From Streptosporangium sp. NBC_01755 (lineage in GTDB: Bacteria > Actinomycetota > Actinomycetes > Streptosporangiales > Streptosporangiaceae), in the NCBI RefSeq assembly GCF_035917995.1, contig NZ_CP109131.1:4526001-4590000 (forward strand): DNA of 64,000 nucleotides, in the 5' to 3' direction. Positions 33,004 to 43,542 of the stretch are shown here, piece by piece. The position numbers were made by a program, and so were the translations under genes. The notes below the pieces were generated by a model. It was given only the letters and a program-made list of their open reading frames with translations, searched no databases and was not told where the DNA came from. Within the stretch, counting starts at the first letter, position 1; each line of letters begins with the position of its first letter.

Positions 33004-35852
33004 CGCACGGCCTCCGGAAAGAACGCGTCCACGACCCTGCCGCTCGCCTGCCCGTCGTCGAGGCCGCACCAGCGGTCGCGGAACTCCGCGTAGCGCCGCC
33101 CGTACCGCTCGGTGATCTCACCGAGTCCCTCCAGCACGGCGGCGAGTTCGCCCGGGTCGCGCAGCAGCGGCCCGGGGGCGACCTCGGCCAGGTCGAAGCA
33201 GACCCCCCGCTGGGCGGAGGCGTAGCGCTCGTGGTCGTCGACGTAGTAGAGGATCGGCCGGCCGAGGCAGGCGTAGTCGAACATGATCGAGGAGTAGTCC
33301 GTCACCAGCACGTCGGAGGCCAGCATCAGGTCGTTGACCTCGGGGTACTCCGAGGCGTCCCGGGCCAGCCAGCCGAGCGGGTCGGGCACCGTGAAGCGGT
33401 CGTAGGGATGGGCGCGGACGAGGATCACCCAGTCCGGGGGCAGCACCGCGGCGAGGGCCGGCAGGTCGATCCGGAACGACTCGCCGCTGAACCGCCCGCC
33501 GTCGCGGTACGTGGGCGCGTAGAGGATCACCCGCTTTCCCGCCGGGATCTCGAAGAACTCCCGGACCCGCCGAGCCCGTTCGCGCTGCGCCGGTTCGGCG
33601 TGCCGCACCAGCACGTCGGTACGCGGGTAGCCGGCGTGCAACAGCTCGCCCTCGAACCCGCTGGCCTCGGCGAAGTCCCGGCGGAAGTCGTGGCCCGGCG
33701 TGAGCAGCACGTCCCAGCGTGCCACCGCCTCGGCGTACTTCCTGGCCAGGGAGGGCTGCGTCCGGTGGCGGGGCTCGTCAAGCCCCATCTTCTTGAACAC
33801 CTGGCCGTGCCAGGTCTGCAGGTAGCGGGTGCTCTTGCGCTTGCGGTAGCAGTAGGGGAGGTTGTGGCTGTCCACCCAGTAGCCGGCACGCGCCAGGGTC
33901 CAGGCGTAGCGGAAGGTGTCACGCCGGACGAGGTCGACGTCCTCGGGAAAGCGTTCGGGAACGGCCGCGTGGGACCAGACCGCGCGCAGGCCGGTGGCCC
34001 GCCGCTGCAGCTCCTCGTGGACATAGCGTGGGTTGCCGGTGTAGCCGCCGCCCTCGGTGGACTCGAACAGCACCAGGCGGCGGTTGACCGGCACCGTCGC
34101 GCTGACCAGCCGGTAGAAGCGACCCAGGTTGCGGGGGGTGGCGAGGCCGGACAGCAGGTGTTGCCAGAGCTCCGCCAGGCTCGGGAGGCGCCGCCCGGGC
34201 ACGTGGCCGATCCTGCGGGCCATGAGCCGGAACGGGATGTCGGCGGACGCTTCGAGGACCAGGCGGCCCGTGCCCACCGTGCCCACCGAGGTGAACGACA
34301 GGCCGGGGAGCGCCAGCAGGGGCCTGGCGTTGCGGCGCTCGCCCTCGTGGAGCGAGATCGTGACCGCCTGCGGCCTGACGGCGTTGTCCGGCCAGTCCAG
34401 CTCGGGCAGGGAGATCGACACCGTCGCCTCCAGGATTCCCGTTCCCTCGGGAACCTCCGTGCACTCCGCCTCCTCCGGGTCCCACTGTCCTTCGAGTCCC
34501 CGCCGCTCCCGCGCACCCTCCGGCGGCCCGGTCACCACGGGCACCGGCTCGAAGGGGATCGAGGTGATCCTCTTCTTCCTGCCGCCGATGTGCAGCCACG
34601 CGGTCAGCGAGCGGCCGTCGAGTACCCGGCCGGGATCGTAGGTGCGCAGGCGCAACCGGACCTCGTCCCTCGACGCCTGCAGGTCGACGAGCTCGTGCCG
34701 GAGCAGCGCGCCGGCCAGCGGTTGCTCCGCCAGGTGCAGCTCGGTGACGTCAAGCTCGCTCCTGCCCTGCTCGCCCGTCGGGAGCGTCGTCCCCCAGAAC
34801 ACCCGCCCGCCTTCCGTCGTGACCGCCCGGGGCGGGATCGAGTGCCTGTACCCCAGTTCGACGGCGGCGAACGCCGCCTCGGCGCCGCGCCGCTCGCGGA
34901 CGAGCTGGACGCAGACCCGCTCGGCCCTGCTCAGGCGCTCGATCGCGGTGGGTTCGAGCGTGTCCACGTACGGGATGACGAGGTCGGCGAACTCGGCGAT
35001 CCACGCCGGGTCGCGCTGGGGCAGGTCGCCCAGGTAGAGGCGGAGGTCGTGGGAGAGGAAGCGGAAGTCCTTGTCCCCTTTCAGGTCGAGGGAGTGGGTG
35101 GCGGCCAGCACGCGGTCGCTCAGGACGGCGGCCGTGACGCGCTGGCGCACGTTCTCCAGCTCATGTCGCCGCGACGAGATCGACCTGGTCGCGGGCGTGG
35201 CGGCGAGCAGCCAGCGGTAGACGGGCCACGGCACGACGGCGAACAGCTTGCTGCGGCAGAACAGCTCCGTCGACCAGACGATGTCCTCGTGGTGGATGTC
35301 CTCGTGGAACCGGATGCCGGTGCCGTCGAGGAAGGTCCGCCGGTACAGCTTGTTGGTGGCCAGGCAGTTGAAGAGGAGTTCGGGCTCGGCGCGGATGTCG
35401 TCCACGATCCGGCGTTCCGCGAACAGCCGCGGGTACCAGAGGGTGACGGCGCCACTCGCCTCGTCGACGCGTTCGACGGTGCCCATGACGAAGTCGGCAC
35501 CGGTCGTCTCCGCCTCCAGCAGGAGGCTCTTGCAGGCGTGCCTGGGCAGCTCGTCGTCACTGTCGAGGAACATCAGGAAGGGCGCGCGGGCGGCGTCCAT
35601 GCCCGCGTTGCGGGGCGCGCCGCAGCCGCCGCTGTTGGCGGGCAGCCGAAGATAGCGGACCCGGCCGTCCTCCTCGGCGAGCGCCTTGGCCACCGCGGGG
35701 GTGTCATCGCCCGAGCAGTCGTCCACGACGACCACTTCGAGGTTCTTGAGTGTCTGGCCGAGTACGGAACGTACGGCCCGGGGTAGCCGGGACGCGTCGT
35801 TGTAGGTGATGACGATCACACTGACGTCCGGGGCCGTGTAGGGCTGTGTCAT
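33000..35852 (-). CDS. GT2 glycosyltransferase fused to TagF-like glycerophosphotransferase (1)
   Basis: A 950-residue two-domain enzyme. Residues about 10-230 are a GT2 domain (VSVIVITYNDASRLPRAV, FLDSDDELPRHACK). The middle (about 290-560) is beta-rich and unassigned. The C-terminal 370 residues are a CDP-glycerol:poly(glycerophosphate) transferase (PF04464): YLQTWHGQVFKKMG, VILYAPTYRD, ILVRAHPYDR and VLVTDYSSIMFDY. It could transfer both a sugar and a polyol phosphate to a wall polymer. ATG at 35852 follows GGAG; a TTG three codons earlier is also possible. It resembles the proteins at 37927 and 45836. Confidence 0.9.
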   Translation of the reverse strand: MTQPYTAPDVSVIVITYNDASRLPRAVRSVLGQTLKNLEVVVVDDCSGDDTPAVAKALAEEDGRVRYLRLPANSGGCGAPRNAGMDAARAPFLMFLDSDDELPRHACKSLLLEAETTGADFVMGTVERVDEASGAVTLWYPRLFAERRIVDDIRAEPELLFNCLATNKLYRRTFLDGTGIRFHEDIHHEDIVWSTELFCRSKLFAVVPWPVYRWLLAATPATRSISSRRHELENVRQRVTAAVLSDRVLAATHSLDLKGDKDFRFLSHDLRLYLGDLPQRDPAWIAEFADLVIPYVDTLEPTAIERLSRAERVCVQLVRERRGAEAAFAAVELGYRHSIPPRAVTTEGGRVFWGTTLPTGEQGRSELDVTELHLAEQPLAGALLRHELVDLQASRDEVRLRLRTYDPGRVLDGRSLTAWLHIGGRKKRITSIPFEPVPVVTGPPEGARERRGLEGQWDPEEAECTEVPEGTGILEATVSISLPELDWPDNAVRPQAVTISLHEGERRNARPLLALPGLSFTSVGTVGTGRLVLEASADIPFRLMARRIGHVPGRRLPSLAELWQHLLSGLATPRNLGRFYRLVSATVPVNRRLVLFESTEGGGYTGNPRYVHEELQRRATGLRAVWSHAAVPERFPEDVDLVRRDTFRYAWTLARAGYWVDSHNLPYCYRKRKSTRYLQTWHGQVFKKMGLDEPRHRTQPSLARKYAEAVARWDVLLTPGHDFRRDFAEASGFEGELLHAGYPRTDVLVRHAEPAQRERARRVREFFEIPAGKRVILYAPTYRDGGRFSGESFRIDLPALAAVLPPDWVILVRAHPYDRFTVPDPLGWLARDASEYPEVNDLMLASDVLVTDYSSIMFDYACLGRPILYYVDDHERYASAQRGVCFDLAEVAPGPLLRDPGELAAVLEGLGEITERYGRRYAEFRDRWCGLDDGQASGRVVDAFFPEAVR

Positions 35853-36015
35853 GATGCGCAACTCCAGGGCGGCTGGGAGGAGAGCCTTGACCTGCGGCGA
35901 CTCGTGCCCGATGGGCAGCGGCCGGGCAAGGCGTCATGGGATTGCCGGTTTCGGTGTTCCGCCGGTATCTGTCGGCGTCCGTCGGTGACGGGTGGTGGGT
36001 GAGCGGCCGGTCCGG

Positions 36016-37494
36016 TCAGGAGGCCATGGGGCCGAGGACGACGGGGGCATCGCGGCCGGTGCCCCTGGCGGACCCGTGGCCCGCGCGCTCCTCGTGGTAC
36101 TCCGCGTCGACGTTGACCTCCCAGACGTCGTGCTGGGCGTCCTCGACGAGGTTCTCCACGGTCAGCATCGCGGTGAGCATGGAGTGGTCCTGGTTGTTGT
36201 ACCGGTGCATGCCGTTGCGGCCGACCGGGTGGATCCGCGGCCACTCCACGTCGAGATACTTCCTGAGCACCTCGACGTTGTGGACGTAGTCGGCGTCGTA
36301 GACCGGGTAGGCCTTCGGCATCCGCACCACGTAGCCCCGCTGGACCTCACCGGGGGTGACCAGGCCCAGGTGCTCCAGCTCCCGGGTGCCGAACGCGACG
36401 AGGTCGTCGTCGGGCATGCGCCACAGGTCGTCGCCCTCGTTGACGAAGTACTCCAGGCCAAGGCAGGTCCGTCCGGCCCGGACCAGGTACGGCGACCAGG
36501 AACCGTAGTTCTGCACCCGGCCGAGCCGCACCTCGGGGGAGTGGATGTAGATCCAGTTGTCGGGGAAGGAGAACCGCTCGGGGACGACCAGCGCGACGGT
36601 GAGGAAGTCGCGGTACCTCAACCCCGCGGCCGCCTCGGCGACGATGTCCGGCACATCGGGCCCGAACGCGTGGATCAGGGCGCTGAGCGGCATCGAGGAG
36701 ATGAGGTTGTCGCAGTACACCTCGCGGGTGGTGCCCTCGCCCTCGCCCGTGCGGACGGTGAGGGCGAGGCGGCCCCGGTTGCGGCGGATGCGCTCGACCC
36801 GGGTGCCGAGGCGCACCGTGGAACCCCGCTCGCGGACCCGGTCGGCACAGGCCTCCCACATCATGCCCGGCCCCAGCTTGGGATAGCGGAACTCCTCGAT
36901 GAGGCTGGTGATCTCCTTGCTGTTCCTGCCCGGCGTCAGCGCGCCGGCGATGGCCCTGCCCAGGGAGAGGTTCCTGATCCGCTGCGCGGCCCAGTCGGCC
37001 TGGATGCTCTCCGCAGGAACGCCCCACACCTTCTCGGTGTAGGTCTTGAAGAAGATTCCGTAGAGCCGTCGGCCGAATCTGGCCGTGACCCAGCCCTCGA
37101 AGGTGGACTGGTCCGCGGGCGGCCTGATCCGGGCCCAGACGTAGGAGCCGACACACCGCGCGGATTCGAGGACACCGAGGTTGCGCAGCGCGTTGGACGC
37201 CTTGAGCGGGTAGTCGTAGAAACGGCCCCCGTAGTGGATGCGGCTCATCCTCGGCCGGAGCAGGAAGTCCTCCTCATCGAGGATCTCGTTCCAGAAGTCC
37301 GTCACCCGCGACACCTTCGTGAAGAAGCGGTGGCCGCCGATGTCGAAGCGCCAGCCGTCGCGTTCCTCGGTCCGGCTGATCCCGCCGACCACCCGGTCGG
37401 CCTCGAAGACCTCGCACGGGTGTCCTCGCCGGGTCAGCTCGTAGGCCGCGGTGAGCCCGGCGGGCCCCGCCCCCACGATGACTGTTGAGTCCAT
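36016..37494 (-). CDS. FAD-dependent oxidoreductase, UDP-galactopyranose-mutase-like
   Basis: A 492-residue flavoprotein with an N-terminal [20 protein letters not shown]ossmann motif, then [19 protein letters not shown] and, at the end, [18 protein letters not shown], a signature of flavoproteins found in polysaccharide clusters. It may isomerise or oxidise a nucleotide sugar; true mutase activity is not shown. The ATG at 37494 has a GGGGGGAAGCGC leader; an earlier start adds a non-conserved stretch. It is divergent from the large fusion gene at 37927. Confidence 0.87.
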   Translation of the reverse strand: MDSTVIVGAGPAGLTAAYELTRRGHPCEVFEADRVVGGISRTEERDGWRFDIGGHRFFTKVSRVTDFWNEILDEEDFLLRPRMSRIHYGGRFYDYPLKASNALRNLGVLESARCVGSYVWARIRPPADQSTFEGWVTARFGRRLYGIFFKTYTEKVWGVPAESIQADWAAQRIRNLSLGRAIAGALTPGRNSKEITSLIEEFRYPKLGPGMMWEACADRVRERGSTVRLGTRVERIRRNRGRLALTVRTGEGEGTTREVYCDNLISSMPLSALIHAFGPDVPDIVAEAAAGLRYRDFLTVALVVPERFSFPDNWIYIHSPEVRLGRVQNYGSWSPYLVRAGRTCLGLEYFVNEGDDLWRMPDDDLVAFGTRELEHLGLVTPGEVQRGYVVRMPKAYPVYDADYVHNVEVLRKYLDVEWPRIHPVGRNGMHRYNNQDHSMLTAMLTVENLVEDAQHDVWEVNVDAEYHEERAGHGSARGTGRDAPVVLGPMAS

Positions 37495-37926
37495 GCGCTT
37501 CCCCCCGCGAATGCCGTTTGCTGCGATCTCGCCCGTCTCGGTCACCCGATCGTGTCGGACGGCCAGGGGGGACCGAAGGGTCATCACGACTTACTAGGAC
37601 GTGTGCATTCCCAGCCTTGACCAGGGCATGGTGAAGGCGTTGCCGCACCGCGGGCCGGAGGCGGGAACGGCCGGGTGCGGGGGATGGTCAAGTCTCGGTC
37701 TGCTCAGTCCATCGCGGTCATATTTTGGGCGCGCCCCACCGGTCGCGAGGCCATGCTGCTGACGTGACGTCTACCTCGCGCTCATGGCCGCGCCCGGATG
37801 ACCGCCCGGCCCCCGTCACGCGCCCGGGACGTCTTCCACGATGAGTGGATCTTCACCCGCGTGACGTGTCCGGCGTTCGCGCGGACGGAACCGGACTGTG
37901 AGCTTTCGACTACCGGAGGACCGATC

Positions 37927-40900
37927 GTGGCCCCAGTGAGCATCATCGTGCCCATCTACGACGTGGAACCGTACCTTGAGGCGTGTCTGGAGTCGTTGGT
38001 CGCGCAGACCTGGAGTGACATCGAGGTCGTCATGGTGGACGACGGTTCTCCCGACTCCAGTGCGGAGATCGCCGAGGCCTTCGCCGCGCGCGACGCGCGG
38101 TTCCGGCTGATCCGGCAGGAGAACGCGGGCCTGGGCACCGCGCGCAACACCGGCATAGGACACGCCACCGGCGAGTTCCTCGCCTTCGTCGACAGCGACG
38201 ACATGCTCCCGCTGACGGCGATCGAGACGATGGTGTGCAGCCTTCGGGAGAGCGGGTCCGACTTCGCCACCGGCAACGTGCTGCGTTTCAGCGGGCAGGG
38301 GGTGCGCCAGTCCGCGATGCACAAGGTGATCTTCGCTGACTCCGTCCGGCGTACCCATGTGACCCGAGACGAGATCCTGCTCAAGGACCGGCTGGTCACG
38401 AACAAGCTCTGGCGCCGCTCCTTCTGGGACGAGCACGGGCTGAGCTTTCCCGAGGGGGTCCTCTGGGAGGACATCGCGGTCTCCCTGCCCGCGCACTTTC
38501 TGGCCGAGTCGGTGGACGTGCTCTCCACCCCGGTCTACCTGTGGCGGGAGCGGGAGGGGGAGAGCGTCTCGATCACCCAGAACCGGGGGCACGTCAAAGG
38601 GGTCGAGGACCGGTTCGCCGCCGTCAACTCCGTGCGCCGCTTCCTGACCGACACCGGCAGGGCGGAGCACCTGCCGGCCTGGGACCGGATGGTCCTCGAC
38701 AGCGACCTGCCGAACTTCCTGCAGGTGCTGGACCAGGCGGGTGAGGCGTTCCAGCAGCGCTTCCTCGACCTGGCGTGTGCCTACCTCGACCAGGCGGGGC
38801 CGAAGGTCCTCTCGCTCATCCCCGCGCAGCGCCGGGCGAAGTGGGCTCTAGTACGACAGCGCCGGATGGACGACCTGGTCCAGCTGCTGGAGTGGGACAG
38901 GACGGTCAAGCCGACGGTCCGGGTCGGTGGCGGCGGTATACGCGGATACCACCTCAACAGCCCCGTACCGGTCGAGCGGTCCGCCACCCGGATGCGCGAG
39001 GAGCTGGACCTGCGGCAGCGGGTGGACAGCCTGGACTGGAAGGACGACAGACTGGTCGTCGAGGGCAGGGTCTCGCTGCGCTACCTGCGTCCCCGCCGGC
39101 GGATCCAGCAGCACGTCTTCGCCTGGCTGGTCCCCGAGGGGGCCGGGCGCGGGATCCGGCTCCCGGTCACGGTCAAACGTGCTCTGTCGCTGGTGGACAC
39201 GGGCCCGCGCAGGCGCAAGGACTGGTGCGGGTTCCGGCTGACCGTCGACGCGGCCGGGCTTCCCGCCGGCTCGTCCTGGCACATCGACCTGCGCGTGCTG
39301 TCCCGGGGTCTCCTGCGGAAAGGCAGGCTGGCCCAGCCGAGCCCGGCCGCGCGGCGGCTGGAGCTCACCGAGGGCGAGTCGGGGACCGTGGCGTGGACGG
39401 AGTGGACGCCGGCCGAGGAGTTCAGACTCCGGGTGGAGCGGCCGGGCGGCCGGGTCACCGGTCACCGGGTGGCCGAGGGCAGGCTGCGGATCATCGGCCG
39501 GTGCGGCGACGACCTCGGCGCCGCCCCGGTGCTGCGGCTGACCCGGCCGCAGGGCGGCCGCGACCGGCGCTACCCGATGGCCGTGTCGGACGGCACCTTC
39601 GAAGCGGTGATCGACCTCGACGAGGTGCTGTCCGAGCGCTGGCCCGGCCTCGACCCGGCGAGCCTGGAGATGAGCGCGCTCAACCCCGGGACCGAATGGC
39701 ACTTCGAGGTCCTCCCGGAACAGGGCGCCGCCCGGCCGCTGGTCGTCGACCGTGACGTGGAGCGCGGCCTGCACCGGCTCCGCGGCCGGGACGTGGTGCT
39801 CGACAGGTCGCGGACGGGCGCTCTGGTGCTGCGCGAGCAGCGGCCGACGTTCTACGTGGAGCGGGTGGAGTGGAACGAACGGGGCCACCTGGCGCTGACC
39901 GGGGCCCCGATGCGCCCGATCGACGGCCAGGCGTGGCTGGTCCTCACCTCGCGCAACCGGTTCAACGAACGGCTCTTCCCGATCGTCGGCGGCAGCGCCA
40001 CGGTGACGCCCGAGGGGACCGCCACGCTCGGCGGGTGGTTGCCGCTGCCGGCGGGTACGCACGGTTTCGCGATCCGTACCGACGCGGGCGACATGCGGAT
40101 GGAGTTCCGCCTGTCCGCGCCGCTGGAGCACGTATCCGCCACCCGCACCTTCACCTTCGACACCGACCTGACCTCCGAGGCCGTCTTCACGGTGAGTGAC
40201 GACCTGCGCGCCTCGGGCAGGCCGAAGCAGCAGCGGCTGCTGCGCGAGGACTTCTATCCCGCCAAGTGCCAGGAGGCGTTGCGGCCCGCCGTCCTCTTCG
40301 ACAGCTACGACGGCAGGCAGTTCTCCGACAGCCCGAAGGCGATCTACGAGGAGCTGGTGAGGCGGGGCGCCGATCTGGAGTTCATGTGGGTGGTCAGGGA
40401 CGGGCAGGTGGAGCTGCCCGAGGGGGTGACGCCGATCCGGCGGTACGGGCGGGAGTTCTATGACGCGCTGGCTCGCTGCCGGTACGTGGTCACCAACGGC
40501 CATCTGCCCTCCTGGTTCGAGCGCAGGCCGGACCAGACGGTGCTGCAGACCTGGCGCGGCACCCCGCTGAAGCGCGTCGGCTTCGACGTCGAGAAGATGC
40601 TGTTCGCCAGGCCCGACCGTCACGAGCGGCTGGCCAGGACCGTCGCCCGGTGGAGCCACCTGATCTCGCCGAGCCCCTGGTGCACCTCGGTCCTGGACAG
40701 TGCGCTGCGGTTCGAGGGGGAGGTCCTGGAGATCGGCTCCCCCCGGGACGACCTGCTCCGCCGCGACGGAGCGGCGGAGATCCGGGAGCGGCTCGGCCTG
40801 CCCGAGGGCAGGAAGGTGGTCCTGTACGCCCCCACGTGGCGTGACGACAAGTTCTACAGCAGGGGGCGCTACCGGCTCGACCTGCGCCTGGACCTCCAGC

Positions 40901-41346
40901 GGATGTTCGAGGAGCTCGGTGACGACCATGTGCTCATGATCCGTAAGCACCCGAGCGTCACCGACAGGGTGCCTCGGGTCGGCAGAGATTTCATCCTCGA
41001 TGTCTCCATATATCCAGACATTCAGGAGCTCTATCTGGTCGCGGACATGCTGATCACGGACTACTCGTCGGCGATGTTCGACTTCGCGGTGACCGGGAAG
41101 CCGATGCTTTTCTACACCTACGACCTGGAGCGCTACCGCGACGAGGTGCGCGGCTTCAACTTCGACTTCGAGGCCGAGGCCCCGGGCCCGCTGCTGCGCA
41201 CGACCGAGGAGGTCGTGGAGGCCGTACGGGACATCGACGAGGTGCACACCAAGTACCGGAGGCTGTACGACGCCTTCACCGCCAGGTTCTGCCCGCTGGA
41301 GGACGGCGGCGCGGCGGCGCGGGCGGTGGACCGGATCTTCCGGTAG
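37927..41346 (+). CDS. GT2 glycosyltransferase fused to TagF-like glycerophosphotransferase (2)
   Basis: At 1139 residues, the largest of the three fusions. GT2 domain: VSIIVPIYDVEPYLEACLES, VMVDDGSPDSS, AFVDSDDMLP. A long middle (about residues 330-750) has repeated beta-sandwich-like stretches. The C-terminal transferase has VLQTWRGTPLKRVG (here TWRG replaces the usual TWHG), VLYAPTWRDDKFYS, MIRKHPSVTDR and ITDYSSAMFDF. The H-to-R change in the catalytic-region motif may alter activity. GTG at 37927 has GGAGG seven bases upstream; the frame stays open earlier without features. Confidence 0.9.
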   Translation: MAPVSIIVPIYDVEPYLEACLESLVAQTWSDIEVVMVDDGSPDSSAEIAEAFAARDARFRLIRQENAGLGTARNTGIGHATGEFLAFVDSDDMLPLTAIETMVCSLRESGSDFATGNVLRFSGQGVRQSAMHKVIFADSVRRTHVTRDEILLKDRLVTNKLWRRSFWDEHGLSFPEGVLWEDIAVSLPAHFLAESVDVLSTPVYLWREREGESVSITQNRGHVKGVEDRFAAVNSVRRFLTDTGRAEHLPAWDRMVLDSDLPNFLQVLDQAGEAFQQRFLDLACAYLDQAGPKVLSLIPAQRRAKWALVRQRRMDDLVQLLEWDRTVKPTVRVGGGGIRGYHLNSPVPVERSATRMREELDLRQRVDSLDWKDDRLVVEGRVSLRYLRPRRRIQQHVFAWLVPEGAGRGIRLPVTVKRALSLVDTGPRRRKDWCGFRLTVDAAGLPAGSSWHIDLRVLSRGLLRKGRLAQPSPAARRLELTEGESGTVAWTEWTPAEEFRLRVERPGGRVTGHRVAEGRLRIIGRCGDDLGAAPVLRLTRPQGGRDRRYPMAVSDGTFEAVIDLDEVLSERWPGLDPASLEMSALNPGTEWHFEVLPEQGAARPLVVDRDVERGLHRLRGRDVVLDRSRTGALVLREQRPTFYVERVEWNERGHLALTGAPMRPIDGQAWLVLTSRNRFNERLFPIVGGSATVTPEGTATLGGWLPLPAGTHGFAIRTDAGDMRMEFRLSAPLEHVSATRTFTFDTDLTSEAVFTVSDDLRASGRPKQQRLLREDFYPAKCQEALRPAVLFDSYDGRQFSDSPKAIYEELVRRGADLEFMWVVRDGQVELPEGVTPIRRYGREFYDALARCRYVVTNGHLPSWFERRPDQTVLQTWRGTPLKRVGFDVEKMLFARPDRHERLARTVARWSHLISPSPWCTSVLDSALRFEGEVLEIGSPRDDLLRRDGAAEIRERLGLPEGRKVVLYAPTWRDDKFYSRGRYRLDLRLDLQRMFEELGDDHVLMIRKHPSVTDRVPRVGRDFILDVSIYPDIQELYLVADMLITDYSSAMFDFAVTGKPMLFYTYDLERYRDEVRGFNFDFEAEAPGPLLRTTEEVVEAVRDIDEVHTKYRRLYDAFTARFCPLEDGGAAARAVDRIFR

Positions 41347-41398
41347 CCGCCCTGTGAAATGGGCGGGCCGGCACGGAGAAGGCGGCGGCGGGCCCTGC

Positions 41399-41429
41399 GA
41401 AAGGCCGGGGAATCCCTCCTCGGCCTTTC
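41399..41429 (+). terminator. Hairpin after the large GT2-TagF gene
   Basis: GAAAGGCCG pairs with CGGCCTTTC (9 bp) around a 13-base loop, 53 bases beyond the stop codon. It separates the large gene from the next transcription unit. Confidence 0.7.
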
Positions 41430-41527
41430 ATGTCTCCAAAGCGGCCGATCACTGTGACGCGGGTCGGTCAAGAAGTGGCATGGAGATCTTCTAGTAGTTA
41501 CAGAGCGTAGGCGACAGGAGATGTGGC

Positions 41528-42505
41528 GTGGCCATGCTGGGACGCATGAGGGCCTATTCGTTGGACGACGTCCACGCGACCCGGAAACGAAAAGACTCCT
41601 GGTGGACCGTTTTCCTGGTTGACCCGGTGGCGTGCAGGCTCACCCTGCTCATCGCCAACCACACGTCCATCACCCCCAACGGGCTCACTCGCTTCTCCCT
41701 GATTCTCGGGATGTGCTCGGCGATCTGCTTCGCGTCCGGACGGCTGGTGGCGGGGGCCCTGCTGTTCTACGTGAGCTTCATGGTCGACTGCATGGACGGG
41801 AAGATCGCCCGGCTCAAGGGGACGGGGACCGCGTTCGGCCTCTGGCTCGACTACGTGGGCGACCGGATCAGGGTGGTCTGCTGCGCCGCGGGGCTGGCGT
41901 CCGGGCAGTACGCGGTGACGGGGGACATCGCCTACATCCTGCTCGGCGCGGGGGTGGCGGTGCTCGACCTGTTCCGTTACGTGAACGCGCCGCAGATGAA
42001 GCGCGTGCGCGAGGTGGTCAAGGAGAACCGGCTCGGGAGCCTGACGGCCGTCGAGTCCGTGGTGGCCGCGGGACACGCCAGGCCCGCGGAGGCCGTGGTG
42101 GCCGCCGGGCATGCCGGGCACGTCAGGCCCGTCGAGGTCGTCACGCCCCGCGAGGCCGTCATGCCCCGCGAGGTCATCACGCCCCGCGAGCCGATGCGGG
42201 TCGTCGCCTTCGAGGACCGGAGACCGAGGCCACGGGGCGGCAGGCGGCCGAAGCTGCCCCGCAGGTTCGGCCGCCTGCTGGCCCGCCACCGGGTGCGGAC
42301 CCATCTGATCAGCGGCATCGAGTTCCACGCCGCCGTGTTCGTGGTCGCCCCGCTGGTCGGGAGGGGCGCCCTGGTGCCCCTCGCGGTCGCCTCCGGGGCG
42401 CTGCTTCTACTGAACGAGGTCTTCCTGATCTATCGAATGTGGCTCTTCTCCCGGGTGGTGCCCGCCGCACCGCTGGTGGAGAAGGTGCCACGCGTATCTG
42501 TTTGA
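41528..42505 (+). CDS. CDP-alcohol phosphatidyltransferase family protein
   Basis: A 325-residue integral membrane enzyme that swaps CMP of a CDP-alcohol for another alcohol. The motif DG-x2-AR-x8-G-x3-D-x3-D is complete in VDCMDGKIARLKGTG then FGLWLDYVGDR (about residues 78-104). About six membrane helices are split by a repetitive hydrophilic insert (about residues 177-230) with VVAAGHA and VVTPREA/VITPREP repeats. The GTG at 41528 has AGGAG seven bases upstream. It probably makes a phospho-alcohol lipid carrier or inositol/glycerol-type lipid for the adjacent polymer genes. Confidence 0.88.
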   Translation: MAMLGRMRAYSLDDVHATRKRKDSWWTVFLVDPVACRLTLLIANHTSITPNGLTRFSLILGMCSAICFASGRLVAGALLFYVSFMVDCMDGKIARLKGTGTAFGLWLDYVGDRIRVVCCAAGLASGQYAVTGDIAYILLGAGVAVLDLFRYVNAPQMKRVREVVKENRLGSLTAVESVVAAGHARPAEAVVAAGHAGHVRPVEVVTPREAVMPREVITPREPMRVVAFEDRRPRPRGGRRPKLPRRFGRLLARHRVRTHLISGIEFHAAVFVVAPLVGRGALVPLAVASGALLLLNEVFLIYRMWLFSRVVPAAPLVEKVPRVSV

Positions 42506-42530
42506 CCAAGCTTTACGGGGGTTCGTTGTC

Positions 42531-43541
42531 ATGCAGTCCGACCGCCCGATCTTCGTGATCGGTTGTCCACGTTCAGGCACCACCATGTTGCAGCTGATGC
42601 TGCACTCGCATCCACGCATCGCGGTTCCTCCGGAGACACGGTTCGTGGTGCCCGGCTACTACCGCAGGTTCTCCTTCGGGGACCTGCGCGAGGAGCGCAA
42701 CCGGCGCAGGGTAGGCCGGTGGATCGTGAGCGACAAGGACACCAAGTTCAAGGAGCTCAAGCTCGACGGGGACAGGTTGATCGACGACATCGTCGCGGGG
42801 CCGCCGACGCTGGGCTCGGCGATGGGCATCACCTTCCGCTCGTACGCCGAGCAGTACGGCAAGAGCCGCTGGGGTGACAAGCGGCCCAGCTACTACCACC
42901 ACGTGGACCTGTTGACGCGGCTCTTCCCCGACGCCCAGTTCGTGCACCTGATCAGGGACGGCCGCGACTGCGTGGCGTCCCTGAAGGAGATGCCCTGGTA
43001 CACCAAGGACGTCTTCCACGCGGCGGTCAACTGGAGCGAGGCGATCGACTACGGCCGCCACCACGCCAGGAAGCTCCCCGCCGACAGCTACTACGAGCTG
43101 CGCTACGAGGATCTGACCGCCTACCCGGAGACCGAGCTGAGCAAGCTCTGCGAGTTCCTGGGCGAGGACTACGACCCGGCGATGTCCGAGCCGTACCACG
43201 TCGCCAGGGTGGCGATCCCGCAGCACAAGGTCTGGCACAGCAACACCCACGGCGACGTCACGACCGCCAGGGCGGGCTCGTGGAAGGCCAGGCTGGAGCC
43301 ATGGGAGATCTCGGTCTGCGAGACGGTCCTGGCCGAGCGGCTGACCGCCAACGGCTACGAGCTGAGCGGCGCGCCCAAGGCGGGCAAGGCCCACGTCCAG
43401 GCGTGCGAGAAGGCCGCCGCCAAACGGCGCTGGGCACGCAGGCGCAAGGAGTTCCGCGACCGGATCAACCGGTTCCGCGAGCCGAGCCCGGTGGCCGCGA
43501 GGCTCACCAGCCGGCAGCTCGGCGAACTGGCGAAGGTCTGA
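42531..43541 (+). CDS. Sulfotransferase (1)
   Basis: A 336-residue sulfotransferase that would move a sulfuryl group from PAPS. The 5'-phosphosulfate loop is GCPRSGTTMLQLMLHSHP (about residues 11-28) and the 3'-phosphate region is VHLIRDGRDCVASLKEMP (about 138-155). The ending is basic and helical (AKRRWARRRKEFRDRINRF). It is followed two bases later by a close paralogue. Position after a CDP-alcohol transferase suggests a lipid or glycan acceptor. Confidence 0.92.
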   Translation: MQSDRPIFVIGCPRSGTTMLQLMLHSHPRIAVPPETRFVVPGYYRRFSFGDLREERNRRRVGRWIVSDKDTKFKELKLDGDRLIDDIVAGPPTLGSAMGITFRSYAEQYGKSRWGDKRPSYYHHVDLLTRLFPDAQFVHLIRDGRDCVASLKEMPWYTKDVFHAAVNWSEAIDYGRHHARKLPADSYYELRYEDLTAYPETELSKLCEFLGEDYDPAMSEPYHVARVAIPQHKVWHSNTHGDVTTARAGSWKARLEPWEISVCETVLAERLTANGYELSGAPKAGKAHVQACEKAAAKRRWARRRKEFRDRINRFREPSPVAARLTSRQLGELAKV

Positions 43542-43542
43542 C

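Noticed and set aside
33231-35786. 851-codon plus-strand frame antisense to the TagF-like gene
   Set aside because: Long shadow frame without domains; the minus strand encodes both GT2 and TagF motifs.
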